Source: Maribacter sedimenticola
GTDB lineage: Bacteria; Bacteroidota; Bacteroidia; Flavobacteriales; Flavobacteriaceae
Length of the DNA: 64,000 nucleotides
NCBI RefSeq assembly: GCF_900188415.1
Contig: NZ_FZNV01000005.1
Location: forward strand, 1-64,000
Direction: 5' to 3'
The position numbers and the translations under genes are program-made. Shown here piece after piece: positions 51,602-63,394 of the stretch. The notes beneath the pieces were generated by a model. It was not told the DNA's origin. It worked only from the letters and a program-made list of their open reading frames with translations, and made no database searches. Within the stretch, counting starts at the first letter, position 1. Every line of letters starts with the position of its first letter.

Positions 51602-54325
51602 TTGCAATCAAACAAACAACACTTACTTTTCCTATTAGCCATTATTATTGGCTCCTTTTATGTCCATGCACAAGAAGGTAAGATTACACCGTTAAATATC
51701 AAAGTTCAGGTCGATAGCATCTCTGCACCACTGTTCCCTATTGAGCGTGTAAGGGACACCACCGTTACAGACTCGTTGGCCATAGATTCACTAAATCAAA
51801 AACCACCTTTGCTATTAGATAAAATAACCTATAAGGCAAAGGACTATGTAAAACTTAGCCAAAAGGAAAACAAAATATATCTCTATAACGAGGCTGAAAT
51901 CTATTATCAGGATACCGAGTTAAAAGCCGGCATCATCATAATGGATTATATAAAGAATGAAGTCTATGCAGGCAGAATAAAAGATTCTTTGGGTAATTAT
52001 AGTCAATTACCCTATTTTAAACAAGGTAGCAATATTGTCATCCCAGATTCCATACGGTTTAATTTTGACACTCAAAAAGCGTTGATCTGGAATTCACGCA
52101 CAGAACAACAAGCCGCCGCCGGCGCACTAGGTAGTGATGTCATGAAGGTGTATGCGGAAATTACCAAAAAAGAAAACGATTCTGTTTATTTTTTAAGTGA
52201 AGGAAAGCTTACCACCTCTGCAGACACCATTAATCCAGATTATTATATTCGCATTAGAAAAGCCAAGTTTGTCCCCAAGAAAAAAGTAATTGCCGGATTC
52301 AGCAATCTTTATATTGCAGATGTACCTACACCTATTGCTATGCCTTTTGCCTATTTTCCCTTAACGGTAGGCAGGTCTGCAGGCGTGCTGATGCCCTCTT
52401 TTGGCAATGACCCCAATACGGGCTATTTCTTACAGGATATGGGGTATTATGTTCCTTTGGGCGATTATGCCGATGTTACCTTGTCCGGAGATTTTTACAC
52501 CAATGGAAGCTATGCGTTCAGGAGCGCCTCGCAATATATTAAGCGCTATAAATTTAGGGGAAATGTTAATTTAAGGTTTGAGAATCAAGTAAGAAGCCAA
52601 AAAGGATTTAGCGATTACAGTCTATCACGTAATTACAATATTCAATTTTCACATTCGCAAGACCCAAAATCCAGTCCAAATTCAAGGTTCTCTGCGTCCG
52701 TAAACTTAGGTAGTAGCGAATACTACCGCAACTCACTACAGCAACGCAACTTGCCTAATACGCAAAACAATACCTTATCCTCCTCTATTTCATATTCCAA
52801 GACGTTTCCCGCGTATCCGTCCGTAAATATGAGTTTAACGGCTACCCATTCGCAATTGACATCACCAACGGCAACGGCTTCGGACACGGACAATATCAAT
52901 ATGACCCTCCCTACTTTTCAAGCAAGCATGGAACGTATATATCCGTTTGCAAAAAGGGACGGAATTAAAAAAGGAATTATACAGAACATCAATTTCCAAT
53001 ATGACGTCAATGCACAGAACAGGTTGACCACCAATGATGAGGATTTTCTGACCGCTAGAATGTTCGATAATGCAAAAGTTGGGGCAAGACATCGCATTCC
53101 TTTAAACACCAACTTTAAGGTCGCCAAATTTTTTAGTGTCAGTGTAGGTGGTAGTTATGAGGATGTTTGGACCATGGAAACGTATAACAAAAGTTTTGAT
53201 CCGGAGACTGAAACAGTTATAACCGATACCATAAGTGGGTTTGACAGGTTTAACAAATATAATTTTAGCAGTAGTGTAGGAACTACCTTGTACGGTACGT
53301 TTAATTTTGGGGAGGACAAAAAAATACAAGCTATACGCCATACTATGAGACCTTCCATAAGCTATGGGTATGCCCCATCATTTGATCAGTTTTATGATGA
53401 GTATATAGATGAAGATGGTGAAGTAGTACAGTTCAGCAGGTTTCAAGGTTCCCTTTATGGAGCGCCTTCTCTAGGTAAATCCAACAGTTTAGGGTTTTCG
53501 CTTGCCAATACGTTAGAAGCCAAAGTACGGGATAAGGACAGTACTAAATTAGAACCTAAAAAAGTATCGTTATTAAGTAACTTCAACATCTCTACAGGGT
53601 ATAATTTTGAATCTGACTCTTTACGTTTAAATCCGTTGAACATTAATGGCGGTACCAATATATTGGACAATAAAATGTCCATTAACTTCTCCGCAGCTTT
53701 GGATCCATACGCCATTGACAATAACGGTACAAGAATAGACACGTGGAATGCGGATAACGGTGGGAGCTTGTTTCGCCTTACTAGAGCCAATGCAAATATT
53801 TCTTATGCCATTAGTAGTGACATGTTCGGCAAAAAGGAAAAAGATGACAAAGAGGACGAGGAGGAAGACCCGTTTGACTACGTAGCCCAAAGCGGCGGAA
53901 GGGACGACGACCTATTTGGCAGGGCAGATAATTTTAATGACAATCCTATTGATAAAGATAAGGGGCAAGATGTAGAAAACCCTATTTATGGAACAAAAAT
54001 ACCGTGGAACTTAAGGTTGGCCTATTCCGCCAGCTATTCCAACTCTGCACGGCAGAACGAATTTAGCAGCCACTCTTTAATGTTTACGGGAGATATTGAA
54101 CTGGCACCCCGCTGGAAAGTAGGTGGTTCATCCGGTTACGATTTTAAGAACAAAGGTTTTACGCTTACCCAATTAAGGTTTCAACGTGATCTTAAAAGTT
54201 TCTCCATGCGTTTTAACTGGACACCTTTTGGACAATACAAAAGATGGTATTTCTTTATTGGTATAGATGCTTCTATTCTAAAAGACCTTAAATGGGAAAA
54301 CCGCAGTCAGCCCTTTAGTAATTAA
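51602..54325 (+). CDS. lptD: LPS-assembly outer membrane protein LptD/OstA-like
   Basis: About 907 residues. I chose TTG 51602, which starts directly with a signal peptide (LLFLLAIIIGSFYVHAQ); another in-frame TTG at 51563 would add 13 residues lacking signal character, and no in-frame ATG lies near. Residues about 60-190 form the OstA/LptA-like beta-jellyroll (LYNEAEIYYQDTELKAGIII, PDSIRFNFDTQKALIWNSR). Residues about 200-900 form the large outer membrane barrel with many aromatic beta strands, an acidic loop (EKDDKEDEEEDPFDY) and a final aromatic strand ending near Asn. It inserts lipopolysaccharide into the outer leaflet. It is divergent from the amidase gene and 17 bp upstream of ridA. 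Confidence 0.85.
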   Translation: MQSNKQHLLFLLAIIIGSFYVHAQEGKITPLNIKVQVDSISAPLFPIERVRDTTVTDSLAIDSLNQKPPLLLDKITYKAKDYVKLSQKENKIYLYNEAEIYYQDTELKAGIIIMDYIKNEVYAGRIKDSLGNYSQLPYFKQGSNIVIPDSIRFNFDTQKALIWNSRTEQQAAAGALGSDVMKVYAEITKKENDSVYFLSEGKLTTSADTINPDYYIRIRKAKFVPKKKVIAGFSNLYIADVPTPIAMPFAYFPLTVGRSAGVLMPSFGNDPNTGYFLQDMGYYVPLGDYADVTLSGDFYTNGSYAFRSASQYIKRYKFRGNVNLRFENQVRSQKGFSDYSLSRNYNIQFSHSQDPKSSPNSRFSASVNLGSSEYYRNSLQQRNLPNTQNNTLSSSISYSKTFPAYPSVNMSLTATHSQLTSPTATASDTDNINMTLPTFQASMERIYPFAKRDGIKKGIIQNINFQYDVNAQNRLTTNDEDFLTARMFDNAKVGARHRIPLNTNFKVAKFFSVSVGGSYEDVWTMETYNKSFDPETETVITDTISGFDRFNKYNFSSSVGTTLYGTFNFGEDKKIQAIRHTMRPSISYGYAPSFDQFYDEYIDEDGEVVQFSRFQGSLYGAPSLGKSNSLGFSLANTLEAKVRDKDSTKLEPKKVSLLSNFNISTGYNFESDSLRLNPLNINGGTNILDNKMSINFSAALDPYAIDNNGTRIDTWNADNGGSLFRLTRANANISYAISSDMFGKKEKDDKEDEEEDPFDYVAQSGGRDDDLFGRADNFNDNPIDKDKGQDVENPIYGTKIPWNLRLAYSASYSNSARQNEFSSHSLMFTGDIELAPRWKVGGSSGYDFKNKGFTLTQLRFQRDLKSFSMRFNWTPFGQYKRWYFFIGIDASILKDLKWENRSQPFSN

Positions 54326-54342
54326 TATAAACGACCAAAATC

Positions 54343-54723
54343 ATGAAACAAATTATAAACACCAAGAATGCCCCGGCACCAATTGGCCCATATAACCAAG
54401 CTATATTAGCCAATAACACGTTATATATTTCCGGACAAATTCCACTTAATCCTGAAACAGGTGACCTGGTAACCGGTGATATTAAAAAGGAGACGGAACG
54501 GTCCATGGAAAATCTTAAGGCAATTTTAACCGAAGCGGGAATGACTTTTGAACATGTCGTAAAATCCTCTATTTTCTTGAGCGATATGAATCAATTCTCA
54601 GCGGTAAACGAGGTTTATGGCTCCTATTTTAATGCAGAAACGGCCCCTGCTAGAGAGACCGTTGAAGTTGCGAACTTACCTAAGTTCGTAAATGTTGAAA
54701 TTTCTATGATTGCCATAAAATAA
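54343..54723 (+). CDS. ridA: RidA family 2-iminobutanoate/2-iminopropanoate deaminase
   Basis: 126 residues, the usual length. Family motifs are present: APAPIGPYNQAILANNTLYI (about 10-29), SGQIPLNPETGDLV, and the conserved arginine in APARETVEVANLPKF (about 100-114), with the final EISMIAI strand. It hydrolyses reactive imines released by PLP enzymes, preventing damage, in the cytoplasm as a homotrimer. It follows lptD by 17 bp and ends 4 bp before the convergent kinase gene. Confidence 0.95.
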   Translation: MKQIINTKNAPAPIGPYNQAILANNTLYISGQIPLNPETGDLVTGDIKKETERSMENLKAILTEAGMTFEHVVKSSIFLSDMNQFSAVNEVYGSYFNAETAPARETVEVANLPKFVNVEISMIAIK

Positions 54724-54727
54724 GTGC

Positions 54728-55579
54728 TTACATATTTGCACGGTGAAATTCTACGAGACCCTCTATAGGTCTTTGGCGAATAACGCCTACGATCAAATCA
54801 TTTCTTTGCAATACAGATGTAAGTTCAGCTTTTAAATAATGGGCAATACTACCAACAAAATTAATTGGCACCTTTGTAGCCAACTCAAACTGCATAACGT
54901 AGTTATTGATAAATTGCTGAAATCCTTTATCAATAACCCCTTTGGCATAAGGATGTTCCTTGTTCTCGATTAAAAAACGCGCAAAAGTTGCCAAATATGT
55001 ATTGGGATTAGGTTGCTTATAAAGATTTTCCTTAATCACATCAGGATCAAGGTCATGCTGTTTTGCAAATTTGTGAGCCAAATCTGCCGGCATTTTATGA
55101 AAATAATAATCCCTGATCAATTTTCTGCCAAAGAAGTTGCCACTACCATCATCCATGGGAATATACCCTAAGGAAGTCACTTTTTGGAACAATTGGTTAC
55201 CATCGTAATAACTGCAATTGGAACCTGTACCCAGAATACAAACAATACCTTGGTGGCCCACTTTTGTTGTGGCAAATATTGCGGCATAAGTATCCTCTTT
55301 AACTACCGCCTTTGCATTTGGAAAGAAATCTTTAAAAATACTTTTTAAAAAAATCTTCATACGGTCCGTTCCACAACCCGCACCATAAAAATATAGATGA
55401 GATACCTTTTCCCTATTTTTAGAAAGTTCAAAGTTGTTCGCCATGCGATCTTCAATAACATCTTTCGTTAAAACCTCTGGACTTAACCCTAAGGTCTGAG
55501 TCAAAAAAAGTTGCTCCCCATTATCATCCAGTGCGATCCAATCTGACTTGGTAGCACCACTATCTACTATTAAAATCAT
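54728..55579 (-). CDS. N-acetylglucosamine kinase-like protein (BadF/BadG/BcrA/BcrD ATPase family)
   Basis: 283 residues, a sugar-kinase/Hsp70-fold protein. It has the phosphate-binding loop LIVDSGATKSDWIALDD (about 3-19), YFYGAGCGTDR (about 64-74), EDTYAAIFA, and CILGTGSNCSYYDG with MDDGSGNFFGRK (about 140-151). Those match bacterial and eukaryotic GlcNAc kinases in the BadF/BadG family. It probably phosphorylates GlcNAc or another amino sugar released from cell-wall recycling, in line with the GH3 enzyme nearby. It is separated from gap by a terminator, so it is probably its own transcript, convergent with ridA. Confidence 0.85.
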   Translation of the reverse strand: MILIVDSGATKSDWIALDDNGEQLFLTQTLGLSPEVLTKDVIEDRMANNFELSKNREKVSHLYFYGAGCGTDRMKIFLKSIFKDFFPNAKAVVKEDTYAAIFATTKVGHQGIVCILGTGSNCSYYDGNQLFQKVTSLGYIPMDDGSGNFFGRKLIRDYYFHKMPADLAHKFAKQHDLDPDVIKENLYKQPNPNTYLATFARFLIENKEHPYAKGVIDKGFQQFINNYVMQFELATKVPINFVGSIAHYLKAELTSVLQRNDLIVGVIRQRPIEGLVEFHRANM

Positions 55580-55592
55580 ATACAGCTTGTCT

Positions 55593-55640
55593 TTAAAAAA
55601 TAATCCTGAAAATAAGGAAAAAAAGCCTCATTTTCAGGAA
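55593..55640 (-). terminator. Intrinsic terminator of gap (minus strand)
   Basis: On the minus strand TCCTGAAAATGAGG (55639-55626) pairs with CCTTATTTTCAGGA (55617-55604), a 14-bp stem with one mismatch, and a T tract follows. It lies about 27 bp after the gap stop codon. Confidence 0.88.
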
Positions 55641-55666
55641 TTATCCTTGTTATACTAAAATGTTTG

Positions 55667-57677
<2,011 letters not shown>

Positions 57678-57758
57678 GGAAAAATTTAAGCCAACGAAAT
57701 TACAAAATCAAAATGCAATAAAGAAATATACTAGCTCTGCTTTTTAAAGGAAATCCAA

Positions 57759-57770
57759 GAAAACGTTTTC
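57759..57770. promoter_or_regulatory. Perfect 12-bp palindrome GAAAACGTTTTC upstream of pfkA-gap
   Basis: A perfect inverted repeat in the 158-bp gap between tamB and pfkA, about 82 bp before the pfkA start. The central CG flanked by A/T half-sites is like operators of LacI-family regulators of sugar metabolism. A role in glycolytic regulation is inferred only. Confidence 0.35.
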
Positions 57771-57835
57771 GGTGTTATATTTAATTGTAAAATCTTGGAA
57801 TTTTCTTTGTTTCCTAACAACTATTCTACAAAAAT

Positions 57836-60800
57836 TTAGCGATAAATTGATTTAGGCTTATCATAGAATCTAATTAGGCTATCATTACCCATAGTAGCGG
57901 TAGGAACAGGGTTAACCTCCTTAGGTGTTTCCTGTACCGGCTTCTTTGCCAATATTTTCTGAAAAAGTTCCTTAAAATTATTAAAATCCACCTCATAAGT
58001 TAAGCCTGCACCTTGTGTAGACCCTTGCTGATCGGACAGGTATGCCTGAATTTCACTTTGCCTACTAAAGAATATGGCGCTCAAGGTGCCCTCCTCATTT
58101 AACAATACCTGAATCTCAAAATCTCCTGCAACCAATGTTTCACTCGATGCCCCAACCGGAACACCCACCTTACCATTGAATAATATCCTATCCGAAATTT
58201 GTGTAGAAACGGTGACCCCGATCCTATCATCTGTTTCAATGTCCGCAGACCTATCCAATATACCTTGCTCATAACTGAGGCCTAAATTGAATTTATCATT
58301 GCCCCCGCTCAGGATAGAATTTAATATTCCGGAAGCACTTTGAACCAAGTTTCCGGTAATGGCCTGTTGGTTAATACCACTTTGAGAATTTACAAAAGTG
58401 CCCTGTGCCAGTAGGAAAATTGCGTTTTTCTCCTCTACGGTTGGATCTTGAAGGCGATATTCCAATTCCGATTGTACAATGGAATTGGTTCCAGGAAAAT
58501 CAATCCCAAAATCTATATCGGGACTTTGAAGTTCACCGGTAAGACGAATTATCACATCCGTAGGTATTCTTCTGGTAAAGCCGGGGTCGTCCAACAAAGG
58601 GGCCGGATTTGCATTTAGGGAATAGATGGCCTCCATATCCAATAAGGCCTCTAAAGGTTTTTGGTCCCAGTTTATGGTTCCGCCAGGTTCCACCTTAAAT
58701 TTCTTATCTATAATGCCCCCAAATTTGTAATTATATTCCCCCGTAACCACTACGAAGTCACCATACATTTCAAACTTACCATTAGTATTTATTTGTATCA
58801 GGATAATACCTTCCCCCGTCCCTTTCAAGGAACTTCCGGTTTTGGTATCCGTAACGATTTCCACCTCTGCCTCTGGTGTGACATCAAGGTTAAACTCCAA
58901 CTCTAACCCTTGATAATCCTTTAATTGTCTTTGGCGCTCAATGGTACGTTTATCATTTTTTTCTATAAAATTGATAAAGGAATAATCCCCTACACTGGCA
59001 ACATCGCTCAAAGGAATCTTTAAAGAGGTACCTTCTGCCGTAGCACCGTCAACCGTAATGTTCAAAGCTGTTGTTGGTCCAAATATTCGGCCTTTTCCAT
59101 TGAGGTATCCGGTACCGTAGTAAAGGTCACCTTCCTTAAATTCAGTATTTAAAATTAAAAAACGTTCATTGTTCGTATTCACATCCAGATCCAATACCCA
59201 ATTATCAAAATAACTATGTGTAATGGTACCATCTAAATTTGCTTTTGTTCCTTTTGCCACATCCTGTAAGGCAATTTGCTCAAAATTAAAGGTTTGGTTG
59301 GCAAGTACTACGCGGGACCTGGGCGCAAAGCTATAATCTACATTAAGATACGGCACAGCAATACCCGCATTATCCAAGGTTAACAGGCCATCAAAATTTG
59401 GATTATCCACACTACCCGTAATCCTGACCCTACCGTCAATATCTCCCCTAATATGATCTATGACCCCCTCACCCAATGGACTGAACGGTTCTAGGTCAAA
59501 GTTGTTAAAATTAGCGATTAAGTTAGCCTTAGGTATTGCTTCTTTATTTTCAATTTTACCTACCACACTGAACTTTTCCAGATTATTTTCAGAAAGTTGG
59601 GAATTCACTTGAAATTCCGTTAAATCCTTATTTCCTATTATATTGATGACGAGGTCTCCCAACGGTATATCATTAATACCAAAATCGCCTATATTAAGAT
59701 TGGAAGATGGTAGATATATTCCATCTTTCTGTAAAATATTCAAGGTACCATTGACCTCGCCTTGCAGTTTAAGACTATCTATTACCGGGGTAATCTTGTC
59801 TAAAGACACAATTTTAAACTGTAGCTGAAGGTCTTTATAGGTAGAATCCGCAAGCTGCCCCTTTAACCTTATTTGCTCCTTTTCCTCATTGTTCATTACA
59901 ATTTCCTGTATTGTAATACTGTCAAGAGCCCTGTTTAAAATAACTTTATTCTTGCTATCTCCATCTTTATTGAGCACCCATTTATTTCCCTTGAAATTTA
60001 CATCTGAAGTCTTGAGCCCTATTACGGATTTGTTCTGCTTATTAAAGGTGTGGTAAAAGTTTAGGTTATAGGAATCATCAAAATCACTACCGCCCTTAAA
60101 CTCCGATCTAAAGAACAACGTATCTTTTAGGGTAGTGTTGATCAGATTAAAATCCTTAAAATTATAGTACGGGGTATCTAACTCTCCTACGGACACAAAT
60201 GTATTGAATAGAGGGTTCTTATTATCTATCCGCACTTCTATTTGATCGGCCGCCGTACCAAAGGCCTCTATACTTGGAGATTCAAAATTCAATTTAAAAT
60301 CACCTTCATCTGCAATAATATTACCTTTTATAAACGTATTGGGGTCAAACCTAACCTCTGGAAAAAACACATCTACGATCTTGTTGTAAATCTTGAAGTT
60401 AAACGAAAGGTTTTGACCATCAGATATTTGAAAAGGTCTGTAATTGGTATAAATACTACCCAAAGAATTCTGGACTAACTTACCAAGTTCCCTTACCTTA
60501 AAATTACCTTTCATATACCCGGTAATGATATCGGGAGAATTTATTTGAATTGTTCTGGAATTTTCATTGTCAAAACTTGATGTTATGGCAAAATCATCAA
60601 AATAATAGGTGTCGTTTACATTTTGATAATTGGTTTTGGTAAACTGGATGTCCCCTACGATATTATCCAAAGAGGTACCCGTAATATCCATACTTACATT
60701 TCCTTTAAAAATACTGACACTATCATTTATGAAATTCAATCTTTTTAAATCCGCATAATCAACTGAGGCTATAAAGTTGAAATTGTTTCTTGATTCGGCA

Positions 60801-62335
60801 ACATTGGCCAACCCTTTAAAACTGAATTTCAAGTTTTCATCATTACTTACCAAGGAACCATCAAACAATTGATCCTTGACAATACCAGATACTCTTAAGT
60901 CTTGATAATTATACTTGTTAAACTCAATGGAATAAATTTGCCCAATAACCTCAGTGTTCAATTTTTCCTTTACAAACCCTTTTCCTTCAACATTAAAATC
61001 CAGGGTGGTCTTTCCCAAGTTTTTATTTTCGGCAAAATCACCAAGGTCAAAATCGATCAAAGAGATGAACCCCTTATAAGTTGCATTATCAATATTATTA
61101 AAATTGCTTAATACTATATCTGCATAACTACTACCAATAGCCGTATTTAAGTTGACTTTTGCATCTATGGAAGAATTGGTTATGAACGCGTTTCCCCTAA
61201 TGGTAAACTGCCCCAACTTACTAAATGTAGAAGGCAAGGAATTTCCAATTAAATTGGGCAGTAAGGCATTTAGCTGGTAATAACTGCTGGTTACGTTTTT
61301 CATGTCGGCATCCAGACTGAAAGGCTTTTGTTTGCTGAACAAATTCTTAAAATTAAAATCGCCCCTAATACCCGTATTGTCTGAAAACAAAAACAGATTA
61401 TCCGTATTTAAATCATTGAGAACACCATTGATATCTGCGCTGAAGGTAACTTCCTTACCTTTTCCAAATTCGTTGTAGAGTAAATTTACCTCATCAAAAG
61501 CCACTTTAGACTCCTTAAAATCTGCCACAACGTTTACCTTGTTCAAAAAATCACGAAAATCTTCCCGGTTATAATTAAATACCAAATTCCCGTCCAATTT
61601 GGAGAGTGGGGTATTGATTTTTAATGAATCAAACCGCATTTGCTGCTTGGTATATTTAAAATTGGTAGCCAATTTATTCAGTTTTAAGCCCCTATTGCTA
61701 AAAAGGGACATATCTTGGATATCTGCGGAAACCTCCGGTCCAAGAATCTGAAAATTACCGGCATTTATATTTAAGCTATCAAAATTAAGAATGGTCTCTT
61801 TCTCAAGGTTTTCATCCAGGTATTTAAATCTACTTTTTTGGATTTCCACATAGGAAGATGACAACTTAAAAGGGGGGGTACCCGGAGCCCTAGGCTTACC
61901 ATCGTCCAATTTATCCACAAAAACCTCTAGGTTGGTATCTTGTTCGCCGTAATAGGTCTTTAACTTAAAATTGAGTTCATCTACCTCTATATCCCCAAAT
62001 TCCAAATTACCCTGCGCAAGATTACCAATACTTAGGATAGAGGTTCTTAGTTCATTAACGTAAAACAATGTGTCTTTTTGATAGTCCTCAATAAACACAC
62101 CTTCCAGAGCAGTATCCCAAGAAATCAAGGATAATTTTAAACGCTCAATATTGATATGGGTTCCATATTGGTTGTTGATTTTTTTGGTGGCATATTGAGC
62201 CAATAACGTTTGTACAAAAGGCAAAGAAAAAATTAGGGTACTAAAAACGCATATCAGTAGCAACACCAATACAATTCTTATCAATATTTTCCTAAGTTTT
62301 TTGATAGGGCTATATGTTTTACCTTTGTTATTCAA
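57836..62335 (-). CDS. tamB: Translocation/assembly module protein TamB-like (DUF490)
   Basis: 1499 residues. One N-terminal membrane helix (about 13-40, IRIVLVLLLICVFSTLIFSL) anchors it in the inner membrane; the rest is a long periplasmic array of beta strands with repeated hydrophobic patterns, as in TamB/AsmA-type lipid-transfer proteins. The C-terminal region (about 1010-1450) carries the DUF490/TamB domain with DLDVNTNNERFLILNTEF, VTGEYNYKFGGIIDKKF and FGIDFPGTNSIVQSELEYR. It probably moves phospholipid or helps assemble outer membrane proteins. It is divergent from tsaD, whose promoter lies inside its first codons, and is a single gene with no operon partner downstream in the same direction except pfkA. 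Confidence 0.9.
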   Translation of the reverse strand: MNNKGKTYSPIKKLRKILIRIVLVLLLICVFSTLIFSLPFVQTLLAQYATKKINNQYGTHINIERLKLSLISWDTALEGVFIEDYQKDTLFYVNELRTSILSIGNLAQGNLEFGDIEVDELNFKLKTYYGEQDTNLEVFVDKLDDGKPRAPGTPPFKLSSSYVEIQKSRFKYLDENLEKETILNFDSLNINAGNFQILGPEVSADIQDMSLFSNRGLKLNKLATNFKYTKQQMRFDSLKINTPLSKLDGNLVFNYNREDFRDFLNKVNVVADFKESKVAFDEVNLLYNEFGKGKEVTFSADINGVLNDLNTDNLFLFSDNTGIRGDFNFKNLFSKQKPFSLDADMKNVTSSYYQLNALLPNLIGNSLPSTFSKLGQFTIRGNAFITNSSIDAKVNLNTAIGSSYADIVLSNFNNIDNATYKGFISLIDFDLGDFAENKNLGKTTLDFNVEGKGFVKEKLNTEVIGQIYSIEFNKYNYQDLRVSGIVKDQLFDGSLVSNDENLKFSFKGLANVAESRNNFNFIASVDYADLKRLNFINDSVSIFKGNVSMDITGTSLDNIVGDIQFTKTNYQNVNDTYYFDDFAITSSFDNENSRTIQINSPDIITGYMKGNFKVRELGKLVQNSLGSIYTNYRPFQISDGQNLSFNFKIYNKIVDVFFPEVRFDPNTFIKGNIIADEGDFKLNFESPSIEAFGTAADQIEVRIDNKNPLFNTFVSVGELDTPYYNFKDFNLINTTLKDTLFFRSEFKGGSDFDDSYNLNFYHTFNKQNKSVIGLKTSDVNFKGNKWVLNKDGDSKNKVILNRALDSITIQEIVMNNEEKEQIRLKGQLADSTYKDLQLQFKIVSLDKITPVIDSLKLQGEVNGTLNILQKDGIYLPSSNLNIGDFGINDIPLGDLVINIIGNKDLTEFQVNSQLSENNLEKFSVVGKIENKEAIPKANLIANFNNFDLEPFSPLGEGVIDHIRGDIDGRVRITGSVDNPNFDGLLTLDNAGIAVPYLNVDYSFAPRSRVVLANQTFNFEQIALQDVAKGTKANLDGTITHSYFDNWVLDLDVNTNNERFLILNTEFKEGDLYYGTGYLNGKGRIFGPTTALNITVDGATAEGTSLKIPLSDVASVGDYSFINFIEKNDKRTIERQRQLKDYQGLELEFNLDVTPEAEVEIVTDTKTGSSLKGTGEGIILIQINTNGKFEMYGDFVVVTGEYNYKFGGIIDKKFKVEPGGTINWDQKPLEALLDMEAIYSLNANPAPLLDDPGFTRRIPTDVIIRLTGELQSPDIDFGIDFPGTNSIVQSELEYRLQDPTVEEKNAIFLLAQGTFVNSQSGINQQAITGNLVQSASGILNSILSGGNDKFNLGLSYEQGILDRSADIETDDRIGVTVSTQISDRILFNGKVGVPVGASSETLVAGDFEIQVLLNEEGTLSAIFFSRQSEIQAYLSDQQGSTQGAGLTYEVDFNNFKELFQKILAKKPVQETPKEVNPVPTATMGNDSLIRFYDKPKSIYR
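62299..62327 (+). promoter_or_regulatory. Promoter of tsaD (-33 TTG, -7 TACCTTTG)
   Basis: TTG at 62301-62303 and TACCTTTG at 62320-62327 are 16 bp apart, near-ideal Bacteroidota promoter geometry. Transcription would begin about 62334, some 16 bp before the tsaD ATG. The promoter lies inside the first codons of tamB on the other strand. Confidence 0.7.
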
Positions 62336-62349
62336 ATTTTATTCCAAAC

Positions 62350-63378
62350 ATGCTGGAACACAAACCAATTTACATTCTTGCAATAGAGTCTTCCTGTGAC
62401 GATACTTCTGCGGCAGTTTTAATGAACGATAAAGTGCTAAGCAACGTGGTGGCAACCCAAGCTATTCATGAGGAATATGGGGGGGTCGTACCAGAATTAG
62501 CATCTAGAGCGCATCAACAAAATATTGTTCCTGTTGTGGACCAAGCAATAGCCAGAGCAAATATCGATAAAAAACAATTATCCGCCATAGCATTTACACG
62601 TGGACCTGGTCTTATGGGATCATTGCTGGTAGGCACCTCTTTTGCAAAATCCTTATCATTAGGTTTAGACATTCCTTTAATAGAGGTCAACCACATGAAG
62701 GCCCATATTCTGGCCCATTTTATAGCGGACGAAAAGATGACCTCCCCCAAATTTCCTTTTTTGGCCTTGACCATTAGCGGAGGCCATACCCAAGTTGTAC
62801 AGGTAAACGATTATTTTGACATGAAAATAATTGGCCAGACCTTGGACGACGCCGTGGGAGAGGCTTTCGACAAAAGTGCAAAAATCTTGGGATTGCCTTA
62901 TCCAGGGGGTCCATTAATAGATAAACATGCGGCCAATGGAAACCCACATAAATTTGAATTTCCTATACCAAAGGTTAAAGATTTAAATTTTAGTTTTAGT
63001 GGTTTAAAAACCAATATTCTTTATTTCATACAACGCAATACAAAGGACAACCCCAATTTCATAAACGAGAATTTAGAGGATATCTGTGCATCAATTCAAT
63101 ATACGATTATTGAAATTTTAATGCGTAAATTGAAAAAAGCCGTAAAACAGACAGGTATTAAAGAAGTGGCCATTGGCGGAGGAGTGTCAGCAAATTCCGG
63201 GATACGTAAAGCATTGACAGATGCCCAGGAAAAGTACGGATGGAAAACCTATATACCCCAATTTCAATACTGCACGGATAATGCGGCCATGATAGGAATT
63301 GTTGGGTATCATAAGTTTAAAAATGAAATCTTTTCAAAGCAAGATATCACCGCACAAGCTAGATATGTGATATCTTGA
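62350..63378 (+). CDS. tsaD: tRNA N6-adenosine threonylcarbamoyltransferase
   Basis: 342 residues from ATG 62350; the longer frame from 62314 would start inside the promoter and adds 12 unrelated residues. It transfers the threonylcarbamoyl group to A37 of ANN-decoding tRNAs with TsaB/TsaE. It has the ATPase-fold motif ILAIESSCDDTSAAVL (about 9-24), the metal ligands H115 and H119 in NHMKAHILAH, GGHTQVVQV, and GGGVSANSGIRKAL (about 275-288). Its 342-residue length is normal. It is an essential, conserved gene, divergent from tamB and 16 bp upstream of rsmE. Confidence 0.97.
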   Translation: MLEHKPIYILAIESSCDDTSAAVLMNDKVLSNVVATQAIHEEYGGVVPELASRAHQQNIVPVVDQAIARANIDKKQLSAIAFTRGPGLMGSLLVGTSFAKSLSLGLDIPLIEVNHMKAHILAHFIADEKMTSPKFPFLALTISGGHTQVVQVNDYFDMKIIGQTLDDAVGEAFDKSAKILGLPYPGGPLIDKHAANGNPHKFEFPIPKVKDLNFSFSGLKTNILYFIQRNTKDNPNFINENLEDICASIQYTIIEILMRKLKKAVKQTGIKEVAIGGGVSANSGIRKALTDAQEKYGWKTYIPQFQYCTDNAAMIGIVGYHKFKNEIFSKQDITAQARYVIS

Positions 63379-63394
63379 TGTTTAAATAGATCAT

